From the NCBI GenBank assembly GCA_023955335.1, contig JAGSGF010000002.1, forward strand, positions 76,410 through 120,923: a DNA stretch of 44,514 nucleotides, in the 5' to 3' direction. The number at the start of each line of letters is the position of its first letter. Position 1 is the first letter of the stretch. This document shows positions 36,690 through 44,359 of the stretch, piece by piece. Under the pieces are notes generated by a model. That model was not told where the DNA came from. It worked only from the letters and a program-made list of their open reading frames with translations, and made no database searches. The DNA is from Yoonia sp. GTDB lineage: Bacteria; Pseudomonadota; Alphaproteobacteria; Rhodobacterales; Rhodobacteraceae. Both the position numbers and the translations under genes were made by a program.

Positions 36690-36710
36690 ATGCGTTTAAA
36701 CGCATCCTAC
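36690..36710 (-). repeat. GTAG-type REP palindrome, variant copy (overlaps a gene's stop codon)
   Basis: Minus strand GTAG then GATGCGTTTAAACGCAT: same layout as the other REPs but with GCGTTTAAACGC as hairpin core. The TAA in the palindrome is the stop of the leftward hydrolase gene, which ends Gly-Cys-Val inside the repeat. Confidence 0.75.
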
Positions 36711-37433
36711 ATCCGCCACGGCTGTGGTGATCAGATCAAGGCATGCATCATCCGAGAACCGGTGATCCGCCCCATCAACAAGCGTCAGCTGGATGTCGGG
36801 GCCCTGCGCATGGTCTAGCAATCGGAGTGCGACAGCCATATCGACATCCGCGTCCGCAGTCCCTTGCAAAAACCGAACCGGACACGGCAATGGCAGCGGA
36901 TCACGTAGAACCAAATGATCGCGCCCGTCTTCGATCAGGCGCTTTGTAATGATGTAAGGGTCTCCATAGTCGGATGGCAAAGCCACCTGCCCTTTGGTCG
37001 CTAGCTCCGCCTTTTGGGCTGCGTCAAATCCTGCCCACATACTGTCCTGAGTAAAATCAGGTGCGGCGGCAACCGTCACCAGTCCGGCAATCCGTTCCGG
37101 CATGGCGCGCGCCAGCAAAAGCGATATCCAACCGCCCATAGATGATCCGACCAAAACAAGCGGACCAGACAGCAACCCAATAGCCGCGCAGGCGTCTTCA
37201 AACCAATCACCGATACATCCATCTGTGAATGCCTCAGAACTTTCGCCGTGGCCGGAATAATCAAACCGTAAAAATGCACGGCCCTGTGCCTTGGCCCATG
37301 CCTCCAAATGCACCGCTTTCGTGCCGCCCATGTCAGATTTGAACCCGCCAAGGAATACAATCGCGGGGCCAGTCCCGTCTGTCAGATGATAAGCAATGCG
37401 GCGACCTTGAGGGGTGACGAAACTAGGGGTCAT
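36696..37433 (-). CDS. Alpha/beta hydrolase, ABHD10-like
   Basis: A 245-residue hydrolase resembling the ABHD10 (acyl-glucuronide / acyl-protein thioesterase) group: GFKSDMGGTKA, FLRFDYSGHGESS, nucleophile elbow LVGSSMGGWIS with Ser, RFLQGTADADVD (Asp) and DGADHRFSD (His). It should cleave esters or thioesters in the cytoplasm; the substrate is unknown. The ATG at 37433 has AAGGAG 6 bases upstream; an ATG seven codons earlier lacks one. The last three codons and stop come from a REP palindrome. Confidence 0.88.
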   Translation of the reverse strand: MTPSFVTPQGRRIAYHLTDGTGPAIVFLGGFKSDMGGTKAVHLEAWAKAQGRAFLRFDYSGHGESSEAFTDGCIGDWFEDACAAIGLLSGPLVLVGSSMGGWISLLLARAMPERIAGLVTVAAAPDFTQDSMWAGFDAAQKAELATKGQVALPSDYGDPYIITKRLIEDGRDHLVLRDPLPLPCPVRFLQGTADADVDMAVALRLLDHAQGPDIQLTLVDGADHRFSDDACLDLITTAVADVGCV

Positions 37434-37567
37434 TGTGGGCTCCTTCAAACACATGGTGCATGTTTAGCCGACCCATGCTTGACAGCACAAACCCCTAGGG
37501 CCATTTAAGCCTGATATAACCCGCAACCGGACGCTTAGTAGGCGTCAAACCGACGAGGAGCCCAATG

Positions 37568-39514
37568 ATGGCCCAAATCTCTCTTACATTCCCCGATGGT
37601 AACGCACGTCATTATGACGCTGGTATCACCGCCGCCGCTGTGGCCGCTGATATTTCCAGCAGCTTGGCCAAAAAGGCGATTTCCGCCACTGTGAACGGTG
37701 CCCATTGGGACCTGCAGTGGCCGATCGATGCCGACAGCGCCATTGCGATTAACACCATGAAGGACGAAGAGCCTGCATTGGAGCTTGTCCGCCACGACCT
37801 TGCCCATATCATGGCCCGCGCCGTGCAAGAATTGTGGCCAAATGTGCAGGTCACTATCGGCCCGGTGATCAAAGACGGCTGGTACTATGACTTTGATCGC
37901 AAAGAAGCCTTTGTGCCCGAAGACCTTGCTGCGATTGAAAAGAAGATGAAAGAGATCATCAACAAGCGCGAGCCTGTGCGGACTGAAATCTGGGACCGTG
38001 CCCGTGCGATCAAACATTATCAGGACAAGGGCGAGCCGTATAAGGTCGAACTGATTGAAAGCATTCCGGGCGACGAGCCGCTGCGCATGTATTGGCATGG
38101 CGACTGGCAAGACCTTTGCCGCGGCCCTCACCTGCAACATACCGGCCAAGTCCCTGCGGATGCGTTCAAGCTGATGTCCATCGCGGGTGCCTATTGGCGT
38201 GGTGACAGCGACCGCACAATGCTGCAGCGCATTTACGGCGCGGCCTTCACCAACAAAGAAGGGCTCAAGCAGCACCTGCACCGTTTGGAAGAAGCCGCCA
38301 AGCGCGACCACCGCAAATTGGGCCGCGAGATGGATCTGTTCCACATGCAAGAAGAAGCCCCCGGTCAGGTGTTTTGGCACCCCAACGGCTGGACGATATA
38401 TACAGAGCTACAAGACTATATGCGTCGCCGCCAACGTGCTGGTGGTTACGTGGAAGTGAACACACCGCAGGTCGTGAACCGCAAGCTGTGGGAGGCTTCT
38501 GGTCACTGGGAAAGCTATCAGGAAAACATGTTTATCGTCGAAGTGGACGAAGAACATGCCCGCGAGAAAACCATCAATGCGCTCAAGCCGATGAACTGCC
38601 CCTGCCACATTCAGGTGTTTAATCAAGGTATGAAATCCTACCGCGACCTGCCGCTGCGAATGGCTGAATTTGGGTCGTGCAACCGCTATGAACCATCCGG
38701 CGCGCTGCACGGCATCATGCGTGTGCGTGGCTTTACCCAAGATGACGGACATATCTTTTGTACAGAAGAGCAGATTGAGAGCGAGACTGAGACATTCATT
38801 GCGTTCCTTGATGCGATCTACACCGAACTTGGGTTCACGAACTGGGCCATCAAACTGTCCACCCGCCCTGAAAAGCGGATCGGCTCTGATGAAACATGGG
38901 ATCACCTTGAAGCCGCGTTGGGCAATGCCTGCCGCGCTGCGGGCCATGAGTTTGAAATCCAAGAAGGCGAAGGCGCATTTTACGGGCCCAAACTCGAATT
39001 CGTACTAACCGACGCAATTGGCCGTGAATGGCAATGCGGCACGCTTCAGGTTGATAGCAACATGCCAGAGCGGCTTGATGCGTCATACGTTGGCCAAGAC
39101 GGTCAGAAGCATCAGCCGTTCATGCTGCACCGTGCGACCTTGGGATCATTCGAGCGGTTCATCGGCATCTTGATCGAAGAACACGCGGGCAAGCTGCCGA
39201 TTTGGCTGGCCCCGCGTCAGGTGGTTGTGGCGACGATTGTATCGGACGCTGATGACTACGCACTTGAAGTTGTCGCAGCACTTAAGGCCGTCGGGGTCCG
39301 TGCCGAGACCGACTGTCGCAACGAAAAGATCAACTATAAGGTCCGCGAACACTCGCTTGGTAAGGTGCCGTTCATTCTGGCCCTTGGTGCGCGGGAAGTT
39401 GAGGAAAAAACCGTTAGCGTACGACGCTTGGGTGAAAACAAAACCTCTGTAACATCTCTTGCAGAAATTATTGCAGAGCTTGGAAAGGCCGCGACCCCAC
39501 CTGACAAGCTGTAA
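37568..39514 (+). CDS. thrS: Threonine--tRNA ligase
   Basis: Charges tRNA-Thr. 648 residues, full length, with TGS (~1-62), the SAD editing domain ([16 protein letters not shown] and the [17 protein letters not shown] motif), the class II catalytic core (motif 2 around [20 protein letters not shown], motif 3 [12 protein letters not shown]) and an anticodon-binding C-terminal domain. Zn-site Cys is seen in [13 protein letters not shown]. Two adjacent ATGs exist; 37568 is better spaced (7 bases) from GAGGAG than 37565. Followed by a strong terminator. No T-box is present. Confidence 0.97.
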   Translation: MAQISLTFPDGNARHYDAGITAAAVAADISSSLAKKAISATVNGAHWDLQWPIDADSAIAINTMKDEEPALELVRHDLAHIMARAVQELWPNVQVTIGPVIKDGWYYDFDRKEAFVPEDLAAIEKKMKEIINKREPVRTEIWDRARAIKHYQDKGEPYKVELIESIPGDEPLRMYWHGDWQDLCRGPHLQHTGQVPADAFKLMSIAGAYWRGDSDRTMLQRIYGAAFTNKEGLKQHLHRLEEAAKRDHRKLGREMDLFHMQEEAPGQVFWHPNGWTIYTELQDYMRRRQRAGGYVEVNTPQVVNRKLWEASGHWESYQENMFIVEVDEEHAREKTINALKPMNCPCHIQVFNQGMKSYRDLPLRMAEFGSCNRYEPSGALHGIMRVRGFTQDDGHIFCTEEQIESETETFIAFLDAIYTELGFTNWAIKLSTRPEKRIGSDETWDHLEAALGNACRAAGHEFEIQEGEGAFYGPKLEFVLTDAIGREWQCGTLQVDSNMPERLDASYVGQDGQKHQPFMLHRATLGSFERFIGILIEEHAGKLPIWLAPRQVVVATIVSDADDYALEVVAALKAVGVRAETDCRNEKINYKVREHSLGKVPFILALGAREVEEKTVSVRRLGENKTSVTSLAEIIAELGKAATPPDKL

Positions 39515-39539
39515 CATTCCAGCGCTGGAACCTGTAACA

Positions 39540-39577
39540 AACCCGCCGGTGTTTTCATCGGCGGGTTCTTTGTTTTT
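39540..39577 (+). terminator. Rho-independent terminator of thrS
   Basis: Twelve-bp stem AACCCGCCGGTG / CATCGGCGGGTT (one G.T), loop TTTT, then CTTTGTTTTT, 25 bp past the stop. Confidence 0.92.
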
Positions 39578-39752
39578 CAGGGGGTTAAAGGCTGTAGCGG
39601 CATTTATCCGCGCAATATCCCCAGACCGTAACCTCACGGAATCGCGATGCACGGTCCTGTGAATGGCGTGTGGGATGGTCCGACAGCTAGTGTTGGGACA
39701 ACGCAACCAAGCGTTCATGTGAATAACCCAACGATCCATAAGGAACCTACTC

Positions 39753-40055
39753 ATGTCCAACATCTCAAAAACACTCATCCTGGCATCCGCCGTTGCAACT
39801 GCTGTTGCCGGTATCGCAACAAACGCAGCAGCTGCTGGCGAAGAAAAGTGCTTTGGCGTATCCCTTGCAGGTGAAAACGACTGTGCGGCTGGCCCAGGCA
39901 CAACTTGCGCAGGTACCTCCACGGTTGATTATCAGGGCAACGCTTGGTCCTTGGTACCAGAAGGCACATGTGAATCGACAATGATCGAAGCCATGGGCGA
40001 CAGCCCAGAGCGCGCCGGTTCATTGACTGCTCTTGAGCGCGACATCCCTGCGTAA
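39753..40055 (+). CDS. bufA: Bufferin precursor peptide (DUF2282, BufA1-type)
   Basis: A 100-residue exported precursor. Signal peptide with cleavage near the AAAAG at 26-29, then a core with four Cys at 33, 44, 52 and 73 ([26 protein letters not shown]). This is the conserved DUF2282 pattern, now known as bufferin-1: cysteines are turned into thiooxazole-type heterocycles by the MNIO partner and the peptide buffers copper in the periplasm (established for Caulobacter and relatives). It heads the operon with bufB, bufC and a DoxX gene. A GTAACC at 39628, like the -35 of Caulobacter SigF promoters, lies upstream, without a clear -10. Confidence 0.9.
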   Translation: MSNISKTLILASAVATAVAGIATNAAAAGEEKCFGVSLAGENDCAAGPGTTCAGTSTVDYQGNAWSLVPEGTCESTMIEAMGDSPERAGSLTALERDIPA

Positions 40056-40065
40056 GCAGCACTTT

Positions 40066-40093
40066 GGTAGGGTGGGCCTATGTCCGCCTTACC
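40066..40093 (+). repeat. GTAG-headed hairpin between bufA and bufB
   Basis: GGTAGGGTGGGC and GTCCGCCTTACC form a continuous 12-bp stem with three wobble pairs and a CTAT loop, 10 bp past the bufA stop. It has the GTAG head of the REPs elsewhere in the window but a different, imperfect core. It could be a decayed REP or a functional hairpin that keeps precursor mRNA more abundant than the enzyme mRNA. Confidence 0.6.
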
Positions 40094-40126
40094 GCACCTC
40101 CCAATCTCGAATTTTCGGTGATATCC

Positions 40127-40975
40127 ATGCGTGATGCGACCCACCCCCACCTGCTCCCCCCTCGTGTCGGTGTTGGGTACAAAGCCCAGCACTACAAGGA
40201 TATCACCCAAAATCCGGGACCACTTGGTTGGCTCGAAGTTCATGCCGAAAACTATATGGGTGATGGCGGCCGCCCGATTGCGCAGCTGCGGCATTTGGCC
40301 GAACAATTTCCAATTTCAGTGCACGGTGTGGGTCTGTCGATTGGCGGCGAAGGCAACCTTGACCCCGACCACCTTGCCCGCCTGAAGCACCTCGTTGATT
40401 GGCTTAATCCGGCGCGTTTTTCCGAACATTTGGCGTGGTCGACACACGACAGCCATTTCCTGAACGATCTGCTGCCCCTGCCCTATAACACCGCGACCGT
40501 GGCCCGTGTGGCCAGCCATATTGACCAAGTCCAAGACACGCTTGGTCGTCAAATGTTGCTTGAGAATCCGTCCAGCTATTTGGCCTTTTCTGAGTCCGAA
40601 ATGGACGAGACCGAATTCCTTGCCCAGATTGCCAAGCGCACGGGCTGTGGTCTGTTGCTTGACGTCAACAACGTGTTTGTCAGCGCCACAAACCTGAAAA
40701 CATCGCCGCAAGCCTATATCGATGCCTTTCCGCTGCACGCTGTTGGTGAAATGCACCTTGGTGGTCATGATGAAGACGAAGATGAAACCGGCGCGCCCCT
40801 GCTGATCGACAGTCATGGCAAAGCGGTGGTTGATCCGGTCTGGGCGCTGCTGGACTATACGCTCGCAAAATCCGGCCCAAAGCCGTTGCTGATCGAATGG
40901 GACAATGACGTTCCAGACTGGGACGTATTATCTGCCGAAATCGTCCGCGCAGACGGTGCATTGGCACAGGTATAA
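40127..40975 (+). CDS. bufB: DUF692 multinuclear iron oxidative enzyme (MNIO), bufferin maturation
   Basis: TIM-barrel di/tri-iron enzyme that oxidises Cys of the precursor peptide. 282 residues, family length. Metal-ligand regions are visible: GWLEVHAENYMG, FPISVHGVGLSIGG, RFSEHLAWS, LLENPSSYLAF, GLLLDVNNVFVSA, VGEMHLGGHDEDED and LIEWDNDVPD. Start at ATG 40127 (MRDATHPHLLPPRVGVGYK), the family N-terminus; the open frame upstream runs through the intergenic hairpin. Two bases separate it from bufC. The role follows from MNIO studies. Confidence 0.92.
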   Translation: MRDATHPHLLPPRVGVGYKAQHYKDITQNPGPLGWLEVHAENYMGDGGRPIAQLRHLAEQFPISVHGVGLSIGGEGNLDPDHLARLKHLVDWLNPARFSEHLAWSTHDSHFLNDLLPLPYNTATVARVASHIDQVQDTLGRQMLLENPSSYLAFSESEMDETEFLAQIAKRTGCGLLLDVNNVFVSATNLKTSPQAYIDAFPLHAVGEMHLGGHDEDEDETGAPLLIDSHGKAVVDPVWALLDYTLAKSGPKPLLIEWDNDVPDWDVLSAEIVRADGALAQV

Positions 40976-40977
40976 CC

Positions 40978-41709
40978 GTGACACAAACTGAATTCCGCAA
41001 GGGCCTGTTGGACCCCACGATGCCTGCACCGGTGGGTCTTTTGAACCCTGATGGCACACAAGCAACCAAGCGATTCGACGTCTACCGCAACAACGTTGCA
41101 GTCAGCCTGTCGGACGCGCTTGAATCCGCATTCCCTATCATTCGCAGGCTCGTTGGCGACAAGTTTTTCCGCGCCATGGCAGGGGTTTACCTGCGCAAGC
41201 ATCCGCCCACATCGCCGTTGATGATGTTCTACGGCGATCTGATGCCAAAGTTTTTGCGCCGGTTCGACCCCGCCAAATCCCTGCCCTATCTGCCCGACAT
41301 GGCCAAGCTGGAGCTGGCGATGCGTCACGCCTATCACGCGGCCGATGCAGACCCCATTGATGCAGCCGCACTCGGCGCGCTTGCACCGGATAAATTGATG
41401 GGCGCGCAACTGACGTTGGCCCCCGCCACAACTGTTATCGTGTCGCAATATCCGATCTATAGCATCTACCGCGCAAACACTGTGCCGGACGCCCCAAAGG
41501 CCGTGATGCAACCTGAATCGTTGGTCATCACCCGCCCTGCATTTGATCCGATCCAACACCGCATTTCCCCCGCCAGCGCCGCCTGCATCACCGCCTTAGA
41601 CAAGGGTATCCCCTTAGGCGTTGCCATGTCGGCTGCAGGTCGCGATTTCGACCTCGGTGCAACGCTTGGCCTCTTGTTAGGTCAGGGCGCTGTAACGTCC
41701 CTCAATTGA
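40978..41709 (+). CDS. bufC: DUF2063 MNIO partner protein
   Basis: Partner protein that, in studied MNIO systems, helps present the precursor to the DUF692 enzyme. 243 residues from GTG 40978, two bases after the bufB stop. The N-terminal DUF2063 domain is plain: KRFDVYRNNVAVSLSDALES, then AFPIIRRLVGDKFFRAMAGV. PDMAKLELAMRHAYHAAD follows, typical of the family. The C-terminal half is the less conserved beta-rich domain. It was once called a putative DNA-binding domain; no helix-turn-helix stands out. Confidence 0.9.
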   Translation: MTQTEFRKGLLDPTMPAPVGLLNPDGTQATKRFDVYRNNVAVSLSDALESAFPIIRRLVGDKFFRAMAGVYLRKHPPTSPLMMFYGDLMPKFLRRFDPAKSLPYLPDMAKLELAMRHAYHAADADPIDAAALGALAPDKLMGAQLTLAPATTVIVSQYPIYSIYRANTVPDAPKAVMQPESLVITRPAFDPIQHRISPASAACITALDKGIPLGVAMSAAGRDFDLGATLGLLLGQGAVTSLN

Positions 41710-41720
41710 AAGGCCACCCC

Positions 41721-42248
41721 ATGTTCGCACTTTACCGCCGTCTGACTGACCAACTTGACCCCATCGGTGACGCAGTCATGCCGACCCTGTCGCGCCTGAC
41801 GTTTGCAGGTGTCCTACTGCTCTATTTCTGGAACTCGGGCATGACCAAGCTGGGCGACGGATTTTTTGGGTTTTTGACCCCAAGGTCAGGCGCTTATGCA
41901 CAGATTTTCCCCAAGGCGTTTGAGGCGACCGGCTATGACACTTCGCAGCTGAACATATTTCACTGGGCTGTTGTGACTGGCGGCACGATCGCTGAATTTG
42001 TCTTACCGCTACTGATCGTTGTGGGGCTTTTGACCCGGCTTTCATCCCTCGCGATGATTGGCTTTATCATCGTACAATCGCTGACCGACTTGTTTGGCCA
42101 CGGCGCCGAATTGGGTGCTTGGTTTAACAGAGCATCCGGCGAATTGATCGCAGATCAGCGCGCGTTTTGGATATTAGCGCTGCTGATCTTGGTTTTCAAA
42201 GGGGCTGGCCCGTTGGCGCTGGACCGTTTCTTTAGAAATGCGCCTTAG
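41721..42248 (+). CDS. DoxX family membrane protein of the bufferin operon
   Basis: A 175-residue membrane protein with four hydrophobic segments and the DoxX-type stretches FAGVLLLYFWNSGMTKLGDG and FVLPLLIVVGLLTRLSSLAM. DoxX genes regularly close bufA-bufB-bufC operons (bufD/gigT in some genomes); a role in electron supply or secretion is proposed, not shown. The ATG at 41721 has AAAGG 8 bases upstream; a TTG at 41706 overlapping the bufC stop is an alternative. The gene's end overlaps a converging gene by 17 bp. Confidence 0.88.
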   Translation: MFALYRRLTDQLDPIGDAVMPTLSRLTFAGVLLLYFWNSGMTKLGDGFFGFLTPRSGAYAQIFPKAFEATGYDTSQLNIFHWAVVTGGTIAEFVLPLLIVVGLLTRLSSLAMIGFIIVQSLTDLFGHGAELGAWFNRASGELIADQRAFWILALLILVFKGAGPLALDRFFRNAP

Positions 42249-42597
42249 GCTCGTCCGGCTTTCCAGCGGCGATACCCAATAGACCACCAAGGGCTGCAAA
42301 GCCGATCGGGAACATGGTGCCAACGTTGAAGCCGAAAGCTGCGTAGAACAGCAATGCAGCGACAAGCATCAGCCCGCCGCCCCATAGCGCACGGGCTTTT
42401 GCCATGGCGCCGCCAGCGATGGCCAACAGCGGTGCGACAAAGCTGGCGAACCGGATCAGGCCAGGGTTTTGCAGGCTAAAAAGTTCGTTCACCTCGGGGC
42501 GGGCGGCGGCAAGTTCGGAGTACCCGAAACCGAAAAGCCCGACAAAGATGCCCATAAGACCTGCGATAAGGCCGAGGGTCATTGCTGCGTTGCGCAT
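42232..42597 (-). CDS. Small four-helix membrane protein, conserved hypothetical
   Basis: A 121-residue protein made almost entirely of four hydrophobic helices (~7-27, ~48-65, ~71-90, ~92-110) and a short hydrophilic tail (GKPDEPKAHF). The second loop carries SELAAARPEVNELFSLQNPG. I do not assign a family. It converges on the bufferin operon's DoxX gene with a 17-bp overlap of the 3' ends. Confidence 0.72.
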   Translation of the reverse strand: MRNAAMTLGLIAGLMGIFVGLFGFGYSELAAARPEVNELFSLQNPGLIRFASFVAPLLAIAGGAMAKARALWGGGLMLVAALLFYAAFGFNVGTMFPIGFAALGGLLGIAAGKPDEPKAHF

Positions 42598-42638
42598 GTT
42601 ATTCTCCTGAATTCTAGACTGACGTAGGCAAGTCGCGC

Positions 42639-42968
42639 CTAAACATCAAGGACTTGGGCCGCGACGTCAGGCTTCCAGCCAAGGGTCCAGACGCCGTTTT
42701 TCTCAATAACGGGGCGTTTCATCAGGGTCGGGTTTGCGGCCAATAACGCAGCCGGATCACCCGCTTTTTCAACGTCCGAAAGCCCGCGCCATGTGGTGGA
42801 TGCACGGTTGATAGCTGCATCACCGAACCGTGCAACAATCTGGTCGAGGTCGGCATCTGACACACCGTCAGCGCGAACATCAATGACCTTAAGGGGTTGA
42901 TTTGTGGCGATAATCGCCTTTTGCGCCTTGCGGCAAGTGTCACATGATTTCAGGCCGAAAAATCGCAT
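42639..42968 (-). CDS. ArsC/Spx/YffB-like thioredoxin-fold protein 1
   Basis: A 109-residue protein of the arsenate reductase/Spx family. N-terminal FFGLKSCDTCRKAQKAI gives Cys9 and Cys12 in a CxxC, closer to Spx/YffB than to classical ArsC (single Cys). The family Arg stretch LMKRPVIEKNGVWTLGWKP is near the end. Arsenate reduction is therefore not assured. Start at ATG 42968 after GGGG; an ATG 20 codons upstream is unlikely. Divergent from the cold-shock gene and paralogous to the gene at 43258. Confidence 0.82.
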   Translation of the reverse strand: MRFFGLKSCDTCRKAQKAIIATNQPLKVIDVRADGVSDADLDQIVARFGDAAINRASTTWRGLSDVEKAGDPAALLAANPTLMKRPVIEKNGVWTLGWKPDVAAQVLDV

Positions 42969-43048
42969 CTTGATCCCCTTTATTGGTATTTGCCTTTTGC
43001 CCAATCGCACTAGGTTTATCAACACCAATGAATAAATGGAGTGACGTT

Positions 43049-43255
43049 ATGCCGAGTGGAACAGTCAAGTGGTTCAACCAGACCAAAGGGTTCGGGTTCA
43101 TCGCGCCGGACGATAACGGCGCGGACGTGTTCGTGCACATTTCCGCAGTTGAACAGTCAGGATTGACCGGATTGTCGGACGATCAAAAGGTCGATTACGA
43201 GCTGACCGAAGGTCGCGATGGACGACAGATGGCAGTCACGATCACGCCAAAATAG
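43049..43255 (+). CDS. Cold-shock domain protein (CspA family)
   Basis: A 68-residue nucleic-acid chaperone. Both RNA-binding motifs are present: RNP1 KGFGFIAPD and RNP2 VFVHISAVE, in the single OB-fold GTVKWFNQTKGFGF. It binds single-stranded RNA/DNA and melts secondary structure in the cold or in stationary phase. The ATG has GGAG 8 bases upstream. It is inserted between two leftward ArsC/Spx-like genes; its 3' end stops 2 bp before the second one's stop. Confidence 0.95.
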   Translation: MPSGTVKWFNQTKGFGFIAPDDNGADVFVHISAVEQSGLTGLSDDQKVDYELTEGRDGRQMAVTITPK

Positions 43256-43257
43256 GC

Positions 43258-43581
43258 TCACAGCCAGACAGCTTTGACGTCCTCGTTCCATCCAAGGGTA
43301 TAGCGCGTGCCGTCGGTGATGACGGGGCGCGCCATGAGGGCGGGTGTGTCGGCCAATTGCGCGTCGGCCTCGCTTTCGCGCATCCACGCGTTGAGATTGC
43401 GGAAGGTCTGGGATTTGCGGTCAACGAGGTTGTCGCCAAATTCAGCCAAAAGCACCGCCCATTCATCTTCGGACATCGGATCAGAGCGCACGTCGCGGAA
43501 TGTGATGTCGATGCCCGCCTCGGCAAAGACTTTGCGGGCGCGGTTGCAGTCGGGACAGGTTGAGATGCCGAATAGGATCAT
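43258..43581 (-). CDS. ArsC/Spx/YffB-like thioredoxin-fold protein 2
   Basis: A 107-residue paralogue of the 42639 gene, starting ILFGISTCPDCNRARKVF with a CPDC motif (Cys9/Cys12) and ending in ALMARPVITDGTRYTLGWNE. The active-site Arg stretch of the ArsC family is kept. Roles range from thiol-disulfide exchange to RNA polymerase binding (Spx); the CxxC makes a redox role more likely than arsenate reduction. Confidence 0.82.
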   Translation of the reverse strand: MILFGISTCPDCNRARKVFAEAGIDITFRDVRSDPMSEDEWAVLLAEFGDNLVDRKSQTFRNLNAWMRESEADAQLADTPALMARPVITDGTRYTLGWNEDVKAVWL

Positions 43582-43657
43582 GTGCGGGGCTTTCGGTTGG
43601 TGCGGTTGCCCTATCCTACATTCACATCTGCTTAACCACCATCATTGATGATGCGGC

Positions 43658-44179
43658 ATGTCCAATTACCGTCGCCCGAAGCATTCAGGGGCTTGTGTTT
43701 TCTTCACCGTAAATTTGGCCGACAGGGCGTCGGATTTGTTAGTGCGCGAGGTTGAGGTGTTGCGGCGGGCCGTGATGCAGACACGCCGCGAACGTCCGTT
43801 TGAGATTGATGCGTGGGTTGTGTTGCCCGATCACATGCATTGCGTTTGGACGTTGCCCGAGGGGGATGCGGATTTCTCAACCCGTATGGGTGCGATCAAG
43901 GCGCGGTTTTCGATGGATGTCCGTAGGGCGGGGTTCACCCCGCCGCACGTTCCAATCAGCCCGAAAGGGTTGCAGGTTATGGCAAACGGCGGGGTGAACC
44001 CCGCCCTACGGAAAGGACAAGTCGGGATATGGCAAAAGCGGTTTTGGGAGCATCATATTCGCGATGATGCCGATTATGCCGCCCATGTGAATTATTGTTG
44101 GATTAACCCCGTGAAGCATGGGTTGGCGGATAGCCCCGAAGAGTGGCGGTATTCGTCGTTTTATCGGGGTGCGCGGTAG
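43658..44179 (+). CDS. REP-associated tyrosine transposase (RAYT) with internal REP insertion
   Basis: Y1 single-strand transposase related to IS200/IS605 TnpA, believed to move REP palindromes. 173 residues. HUH motif His59-Met-His61 in VLPDHMHCVWTLP; nucleophile region HVNYCWINPVKHGL with Tyr146; GIWQKRFWEHHIRDDADY as in the family. Residues ~88-118 are an extra segment encoded by two inverted REP palindromes and the bases between them, inserted in frame between the conserved KARFSMDV and GIWQKRFWEH parts. Whether the enzyme still works is unknown. Confidence 0.9.
   Translation: MSNYRRPKHSGACVFFTVNLADRASDLLVREVEVLRRAVMQTRRERPFEIDAWVVLPDHMHCVWTLPEGDADFSTRMGAIKARFSMDVRRAGFTPPHVPISPKGLQVMANGGVNPALRKGQVGIWQKRFWEHHIRDDADYAAHVNYCWINPVKHGLADSPEEWRYSSFYRGAR
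43921..43945 (+). repeat. REP palindrome inside the RAYT gene, left copy
   Basis: GTAG then GGCGGGGTTCACCCCGCC (8-bp stem, tiny loop). Exact inverse of the copy at 43987 over 25 nt. Same GTAG head as the GATGGG palindromes but a different core. Confidence 0.88.
43987..44011 (-). repeat. REP palindrome inside the RAYT gene, right copy
   Basis: Reverse complement of the left copy over all 25 nt, 41 bp apart. Together they make a BIME-like inverted pair of 91 bp within an open reading frame. Confidence 0.88.
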
Positions 44180-44210
44180 GGTCCGGGGCAATGGAGTAGA
44201 TGGGGAGAGG

Positions 44211-44236
44211 TATGGTGCGCACAAACGCGCACCATA
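44211..44236. terminator. Perfect hairpin between the RAYT gene and the converging small ORF
   Basis: TATGGTGCGC and GCGCACCATA make a perfect 10-bp stem with a 6-base loop, in the 63-bp gap between converging genes. There is no T run on either strand, so Rho-independent termination is doubtful; it may be a transcription barrier or part of an element end. Confidence 0.4.
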
Positions 44237-44242
44237 TAGCCC

Positions 44243-44359
44243 CTACTTGTCCTTCTTGGTAATTGGCCGTTGGACATCTTCTTTGATTATGGCCCGCGAT
44301 GTTGGTTTCCCACTTGGTGGTGGTGGCGAGATTTTGTTTTCTTCCTTAGGCATCGTCAT
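44243..44359 (-). CDS. Small 38-residue ORF, unknown
   Basis: Short hydrophilic peptide, Lys- and Pro-rich (PPPPSGKP, ending ITKKDK), with no membrane segment or Cys. Support: GGAG 4 bases before its ATG, and an ATGA overlap with the stop of the upstream gene, which implies coupled translation. I recognise no family. It may be a co-expressed small partner of the membrane protein upstream. Confidence 0.5.
   Translation of the reverse strand: MTMPKEENKISPPPPSGKPTSRAIIKEDVQRPITKKDK

Noticed and set aside
37478-37526. TTGACA plus TATAAC as thrS promoter
   Set aside because: The two hexamers are 30 bp apart and no good -10 lies 16-18 bp from TTGACA.
43606-43620. Half REP (GTAGGATAGGGC) upstream of the RAYT gene
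   Set aside because: The head is present on the minus strand but no complementary arm follows, so no hairpin forms.
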